42,245 bases of DNA. It comes from Planctomycetia bacterium (lineage in GTDB: Bacteria > Planctomycetota > Planctomycetia > Pirellulales > PNKZ01). The position numbers and the translations under genes were made by a program. The stretch lies in NCBI GenBank assembly GCA_021413845.1, contig JAIOPP010000082.1, positions 1 through 42,245 of the forward strand, written 5' to 3'. Positions 38,251 to 42,245 of the stretch are shown here, in pieces. Within the stretch, counting starts at the first letter, position 1. Each line of letters starts with the position of its first letter. The notes under the pieces are model-generated. The model saw only the letters and a program-made list of their open reading frames with translations. It searched no databases and had not been told where the DNA came from.

Positions 38251-39264
38251 ATGGCTCCCTTAAACTCGTACTCTAACGACGTCGGACGCGAGCCTCCGGT
38301 TCGGGTCGTGCGACGTCAATTGATTACGTCGCGCGGCTCTCAAGAGATGCCGACGCCGCGGGTCGTGCTGCATTTGCCCGATCTCGATGCGCTGCAAACG
38401 GTTGCCTTGGGCCCGGCCCGACCGACTTCGCGCCGCCGCATCGATGCCGCGCACGGCGTCGAGCCGACGTCCGGCCGCTCGGGTCGCTCGCGCGATGCGA
38501 AAAAATCGCACGATAGCGAAGAGGCTCCTGCGGCGAGCCCGCTGCTGAACTTGCTGCGCGTGCCTCTCAATAAATGGCTGCCCCCTCTGGCTGCCGGAAA
38601 GCTGAACGCCGGATCGGTGGGGCAACTCGTCGTCTTGTTGCAACAACCCAAAGTCTTGCTCGGGGCGGTCGTGGCCGTCGCGATGCAGCTTGCGGCTGTA
38701 CTGGCGATGCTCGGCGGCGGAGCGACGACGACCGACAAAAGCACCCCTGCGCCGACTCCGGCTCCGACCGGCAACATGAACATCGCTCAATCGCAGAGCG
38801 TCGTTCCGACGACGACCCCTCACGAACAACATGCCGACCATCGCCACGGCCCGATCCGCACGCCGCTGAACGCGCAGCACAGCAACGGTCAGCCGTTCAT
38901 CGGTCCGTCGTTGTTGCCCGCGCCGCAATCGCTGGCCGGTGCCGATGCGAAGGATGTGCCGCCGTGGCAAGCCCCTTCCGCGCAGTTGCCGCCGCCGTCG
39001 GCCGCTCCGGTTCGCAATGAAACGGTTTCGACACCGACGGCCGCTCCCATCTTCCGCGGCCCGACGAACGCAACTTCGAATGCGACTCCGAACTCGACTT
39101 CGGCGAACAACACTTCGTCGCTCGGCTCCGAAGTGAACGCCGTGGCGCGGCCCGAAGTAGGAAACGCTTCGACCAGCGGCACGACCAACGTCGTACAAAC
39201 CAGCGGCGGCAAGGCCAAGCTCATGGGAACCATCCAACGAAAACCGAACGGCGGAGCTAAGTAA
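38251..39264 (+). CDS. Single-pass membrane protein with a disordered Pro/Ser/Thr/Asn-rich exterior
   Basis: The 337-residue protein starts at an ATG 10 bases after AAGGA. Residues 1 to about 130 are basic and cytoplasmic (for example VRVVRRQLITSRGSQ, RPTSRRRIDAAHG). One membrane segment follows (VLLGAVVAVAMQLAAVLAML, about 135-155). The rest is a low-complexity tail rich in Pro, Thr, Ser, Asn and Gln (TPAPTPAPTG, ATSNATPNSTSANNTSS). The architecture recalls GspB/TonB-like partner proteins that pair with ExeA-type ATPases, but no conserved C-terminal domain is evident. Its stop overlaps the next ATG (TAATG), so it is translationally coupled to the CpsD-like ATPase gene. Confidence 0.75.
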   Translation: MAPLNSYSNDVGREPPVRVVRRQLITSRGSQEMPTPRVVLHLPDLDALQTVALGPARPTSRRRIDAAHGVEPTSGRSGRSRDAKKSHDSEEAPAASPLLNLLRVPLNKWLPPLAAGKLNAGSVGQLVVLLQQPKVLLGAVVAVAMQLAAVLAMLGGGATTTDKSTPAPTPAPTGNMNIAQSQSVVPTTTPHEQHADHRHGPIRTPLNAQHSNGQPFIGPSLLPAPQSLAGADAKDVPPWQAPSAQLPPPSAAPVRNETVSTPTAAPIFRGPTNATSNATPNSTSANNTSSLGSEVNAVARPEVGNASTSGTTNVVQTSGGKAKLMGTIQRKPNGGAK

Positions 39265-40355
39265 TGAGCACGTTGGATCAAGCCTTCATTCGGGCCTATC
39301 AAGCAGGACGAAGCACGCCGGCAGCGCAGCCGACCGGAGCGGCAGTCGACGCCGCGCCGCGGCCGTCGTCGCATCCTTCCGTAGCGACTGCTGCACCCGA
39401 ACTCGCGACCGCCGCGGCAACTGCTTCCCCTGCGCGAAGCGCCCGCTCGCGACACTACGTCGACTCCGCACACGGCTCGACCGCGGCACCGCATTTCCGC
39501 GCGACGACTTCGCCGCAACCATCGGCACCGGCACAGGCACCGATCGAGCGCCGCGCCGGCTACGACTCGGATGCTTATGCCGAAGCGACTCTCGCCCAAG
39601 AGACGACGAGCACGCTGGAAGGCAACCCGTATGAATCGGGCCGACGTGAATCCGCCGTCGTCGAAGAGATCGCGGTTCCGTTTTGCCCGGCGTTCGAGAC
39701 CGAGCGCTTTCATTGGCCGCGCAACGTCGAGGTGCTGATCGCCGCGACGGGAAACGAGTTCGCTCAATTCACCGCCGAGTTGGAAGAGCGCATCGGGGCC
39801 GGCCGGCAGACGTTGGTCGTCACCGGTATCGGCCGGAGCGAAGGGCGCTCGACGCTCGTCTTAGCGCTGGCTCGCTTGCTGGCGAACCGCAACTTGCGCG
39901 CGGTCGTCGTCGATGCCGATCTGCGGCAACCACAACTGGCCGAGCTATTGGGGATCCGGCCCGAGCTCGGTTGGGACGACGTTTACGCCGAGCGGCTCTC
40001 TCTGACCGACGCGCTCATCGAATCGCTCGCCGATCGTGTCACGCTGCTGCCGATGCGAAGCGGATTTTCCAATCCTCGTGCGCTGGCCGGCAACAAGACG
40101 TTTGCCGGAATCATCGAACAACTGAAACAAAACTACGATGCCGTGATTCTCGACGTCGGGCCGCTCCCCGACGATCAAGACACGATCGACTTGGCTGCCG
40201 CGCTGACCGGCTGCAAGCTCGACGATGCGATCGTCGTCCGCGATCGTCGCACGACGAGCCCGAAAGATGTGCAAGCCGTTTGTCGTCGGCTCGCGGTGCT
40301 GGGAGTCCATCATTGCGACATCGCGGAAAACTTCACGGAGCTGCAAGGGTATTGA
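39264..40355 (+). CDS. CpsD/BY-kinase-like P-loop ATPase with altered Walker A
   Basis: The 363-residue protein has a long disordered Ala/Pro/Thr-rich N-terminus (to about 140). A CpsD/CapB/Wzc-type P-loop domain follows. The order is TLVVTGIGRSEGRSTLVLAL (Walker A region 188-197), AVVVDADLRQPQLAELLGI (Walker A'), the DVYAERLSLTDALIESLAD region, VTLLPMRSGFSNPRAL, and YDAVILDVGPLPDDQDTIDL (Walker B). The invariant Walker A lysine is arginine here (R195, codon CGC). The Tyr-rich C-terminal cluster of BY-kinases is reduced to a single terminal Tyr (ELQGY). It may bind nucleotide weakly and act as a regulator rather than a kinase. It is coupled to the gene before it; the ExeA-type gene follows after 49 bases. 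Confidence 0.85.
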   Translation: MSTLDQAFIRAYQAGRSTPAAQPTGAAVDAAPRPSSHPSVATAAPELATAAATASPARSARSRHYVDSAHGSTAAPHFRATTSPQPSAPAQAPIERRAGYDSDAYAEATLAQETTSTLEGNPYESGRRESAVVEEIAVPFCPAFETERFHWPRNVEVLIAATGNEFAQFTAELEERIGAGRQTLVVTGIGRSEGRSTLVLALARLLANRNLRAVVVDADLRQPQLAELLGIRPELGWDDVYAERLSLTDALIESLADRVTLLPMRSGFSNPRALAGNKTFAGIIEQLKQNYDAVILDVGPLPDDQDTIDLAAALTGCKLDDAIVVRDRRTTSPKDVQAVCRRLAVLGVHHCDIAENFTELQGY

Positions 40356-40358
40356 GGA

Positions 40359-40387
40359 AGGGGTCAGGGGTCGGAGGTCAGGGGCCA
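40359..40387. repeat. Short G-rich tandem repeat between module genes
   Basis: A run of imperfect copies of a GGGGTCA/GGAGGTCA-like unit fills the gap between the CpsD-like and ExeA-like genes. Similar G-rich strings are common intergenic repeats in some bacteria. A comparable short duplication (about 41247-41268, an AAACCAGAAG unit) follows the ExeA-like gene. Function unknown. Confidence 0.45.
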
Positions 40388-40404
40388 GCAGCACAGAGGC
40401 GGCG

Positions 40405-41232
40405 ATGTACGAAAATCATTGGTCCTTGGAGCGGCGCCCCTTCGGCAGCGGCTGCGACTCGCGGTTCTATTACCCGAGCGACGCGCATCAAGGAACGCTG
40501 CTGAAATTGCGCTTCGCGGTCGAAAGCAAACATGCGGCCGCGCTCGTCATCGGCGAGTCGGGCACCGGCAAGACGCTCATCGGGCGTTTACTTGCCGAAC
40601 GCCTGCCGCTCGAATGCGCGCCGCTCGTCCATCTCACGTTCCCGCAAATGCCCGCCGCGAATCTGCTCGCCTATCTGGCGCGCGAGCTCCAAGCCGAGCA
40701 CAACGGCGGAGCGCAGGTGCCGTCGATCGATGAAGCGGTGTGGGCCTTGCAACAACTCCTGACGGCCAACGCGCGAACCGGCAAGCATGCCGTGATCATC
40801 ATCGATGAAGCGCATCTGATCGAAAGCACGCAGACGTTCGAAGCGTTGCGGTTGCTCTCTAATATCGAATTCGACGGTTCCCCGGTCGCGACGATGATCT
40901 TCATCGGCAAGCCGGCGCTGATGCCCATCTTCGAGCGGCTGCCGCAATGGGAACAGCGGTTCGCGGTGAAATGTCTGCTGCGCCCGCTCGGCTCCGATGA
41001 AACCCATGCTTACGTGCAACACCGCTTACAAACGGCCGGCGCCGGCGACGAGCGGATCTTCGAGATCGAAGCACTCGAAGCACTCCACGCGATCACGCAA
41101 GGAACGCCGCGCGACGTCAATCGGATCGCCGACCTCGCCTTGCTCACGGCTTTCGCCGACGGCGAGACGACGATCGCGCCGGAAAGAATCCACGCCGTCG
41201 CGTCGGAACTGGTAAACGTCGGAGCAGACTGA
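40405..41232 (+). CDS. ExeA/GspA-type AAA+ ATPase
   Basis: The 275-residue protein begins MYENHWSLERRPFGSGCDSR and then FYYPSDAHQGTLLKLRFAVE, the classic start of the ExeA/GspA and exosortase-associated ATPase family. Walker A GESGTGKT is at 50-57 and Walker B AVIIIDEAHL has D134-E135. Then come LRLLSNIEFDGSPVATMIFI and a C-terminal lid (ITQGTPRDVNRIADLALLTA). GAGG upstream supports the ATG at 40405. GspA-type ATPases work with a membrane-spanning partner to insert envelope machinery; the related exosortase-linked ATPases go with polysaccharide export. There is no C-terminal membrane or peptidoglycan-binding part here; the protein encoded at 38251 could provide the membrane link. Confidence 0.9.
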   Translation: MYENHWSLERRPFGSGCDSRFYYPSDAHQGTLLKLRFAVESKHAAALVIGESGTGKTLIGRLLAERLPLECAPLVHLTFPQMPAANLLAYLARELQAEHNGGAQVPSIDEAVWALQQLLTANARTGKHAVIIIDEAHLIESTQTFEALRLLSNIEFDGSPVATMIFIGKPALMPIFERLPQWEQRFAVKCLLRPLGSDETHAYVQHRLQTAGAGDERIFEIEALEALHAITQGTPRDVNRIADLALLTAFADGETTIAPERIHAVASELVNVGAD

Positions 41233-41336
41233 CAGAAAAGCAAAAACCAGAAGCTAGAAACCAGAAGAGCGAACATCTCGGACGACACCGTACATCGCTT
41301 GCGGTTTCGCGGACCTGCGTGCCGTGCGCCACCGTT

Positions 41337-42245
41337 TCACACCGGGTGCGTCTTATAGAGATCGAGCGTCTCGCGGTCGCCGATGATCGTGAAAAGAGCG
41401 CGGATCTGATCGTGGCCGGCGGCGAGTAAGAAATCGCTCCGGCGACCGTAGCTCTTGCTGCCGAGCACGTAAAAATCGGGCTCCGGATTCAGCAATGCTT
41501 GTGCAAGTTCGGCCGTCGTTGCTTTCACGCCGGTCGCCGTTTGCCGACGGAGCAACTGCGCCAGCGGCGCGGGAGCATCGGTCGTCGGGCAATGGACGAC
41601 TTGCAGCTGCGAGTAGAGTTCCATGTCGGGCGCGAAGCCGACATTCGCGACAACCCGATCGAACGTGTAGAAGCCGGCATGCCGGCCGCTGAGCTCGACC
41701 GAGAAATTTTGCGCCGCTTCGTCCCATTCGACCGCTTCGATATAGGTAGCCGGGAAGTGCTGGAAGGCGTCTTTCGATTCGAGCGCGAGCAGGTTCGCGC
41801 GTTGCGCCAAGGCATCCGGCTCGGGGAGTGCATCGTCGGCCGATTGCGCGATCGGGCCGAGTTGCGCGGGGGAATACTCACGGCGCGTCACCCAGGTCGT
41901 GCGCGTGTCCGAATCTTCGGAGACGAGCGACGCCAGATCGACGACGGTCGTTGCAGCGGAATATCCTCCGCCGACGACCAGCGTATGCAGGCCCGCATAG
42001 GTCTCGCGATCTTCGCCTAAGACGTCGGGCACACGGTATTCGATGTATTCCGAAGCGTCTGCTTCGCCGCGCGCGGGAATGCCGGCGTTGCCGAGTGGGT
42101 TGGGAAGGGTGCTCGTGCCGGAGCAGTCGAACACGACATCGGCATACTCGATCCGCTCCGTGCCGTCGGCATCGCGCACAAGCAAACGAAACGGAACATC
42201 GATCCGCCGCTCGTCTTCGTAGAAGTCGCCCTTCAACAAGCCTTC
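41337..42245 (-). CDS. FAD/NAD(P)-binding oxidoreductase, N-terminal part beyond the window
   Basis: At least 302 residues are visible, and the frame runs off the window end, so the start is outside. A GADVVFDCSGT-type segment (ADVVFDCSGTSTLPNP) and a second Rossmann motif HTLVVGGGYSAATTVVDLAS mark a two-dinucleotide-binding flavoprotein. Later, VVANVGFAPDMELYSQLQVV and a C-terminal FYVLGSKSYGRRSDFLLAAG fit the FAD-contact region. These resemble flavin monooxygenase or thioredoxin-reductase-like enzymes. The substrate cannot be inferred. It converges with the ExeA-type gene and is probably not part of that module. Confidence 0.85.
   Translation of the reverse strand, partial: EGLLKGDFYEDERRIDVPFRLLVRDADGTERIEYADVVFDCSGTSTLPNPLGNAGIPARGEADASEYIEYRVPDVLGEDRETYAGLHTLVVGGGYSAATTVVDLASLVSEDSDTRTTWVTRREYSPAQLGPIAQSADDALPEPDALAQRANLLALESKDAFQHFPATYIEAVEWDEAAQNFSVELSGRHAGFYTFDRVVANVGFAPDMELYSQLQVVHCPTTDAPAPLAQLLRRQTATGVKATTAELAQALLNPEPDFYVLGSKSYGRRSDFLLAAGHDQIRALFTIIGDRETLDLYKTHPV

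Noticed and set aside
40359-40387. CRISPR-like repeats
   Set aside because: The units are about 7-8 bases and contiguous, with no spacers; no array of 25-40-base repeats was seen anywhere in the window.

Overview
The window looks like chromosomal DNA of a planctomycete (Planctomycetota, probably a Pirellula- or Gemmata-type lineage). The evidence is a set of protein families that are nearly private to that group: a PSCyt1-type secreted haem domain, a DUF6797 protein, a 1047-residue 'membrane-bound dehydrogenase' that joins a beta-propeller, HEAT-like repeats and a C-terminal cytochrome c, and a large HEAT-repeat lipoprotein. GC content is high, and many secreted or lipid-anchored proteins are encoded. 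No phage, transposase, rRNA or CRISPR array was seen.

Layout. Positions 1-3300 are a gene graveyard: a 5'-truncated, internally deleted and frameshifted DUF6797 gene, two overlapping fragments of unknown genes, and a PSCyt1 gene cut to 138 codons. It ends 13 bases from the 3' end of a tRNA-Ser(CGA). Positions 3762-6942 hold a compact operon (TPR/AAA+ ATPase, TPR membrane protein, CoxG-like SRPBCC protein) facing an acyl-CoA dehydrogenase. Positions 8602-12665 encode two envelope proteins, the second a HEAT-repeat lipoprotein. Positions 13042-16158 hold transketolase, a coupled CPXCG zinc-ribbon-like protein, and a PIN toxin with a small antitoxin. A hybrid histidine kinase (minus strand) is divergent from the large cytochrome-dehydrogenase. 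Next come a winged-helix regulator without a recognisable receiver, a standalone E2-type acyltransferase-like protein and an ArsR-type regulator.

Positions 23803-28756 form a stress-type block: topoisomerase IB, a duplicated PRC-barrel protein, a 69-residue protein, an FAD oxidoreductase fused to a Rieske domain, and a glycine-rich stress-type membrane protein. On the minus strand, 33152-28868 is a tight run of TlpA-type thioredoxin lipoprotein, dihaem cytochrome c and MFS exporter. panD, an orphan antitoxin and cobalamin-dependent metH follow. metH is preceded by a leader that can fold into a long stem with an asymmetric internal loop.

Positions 38251-41232 are a three-gene module: a single-pass protein with a disordered exterior, a CpsD-like P-loop ATPase with arginine in place of the Walker A lysine, and an ExeA/GspA-type AAA+ ATPase. 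I consider this the best candidate for an undescribed system, together with the standalone E2-like acyltransferase. The window ends inside an FAD/NAD(P)-binding protein. All functions are inferred from motifs read by eye; no database search was possible.
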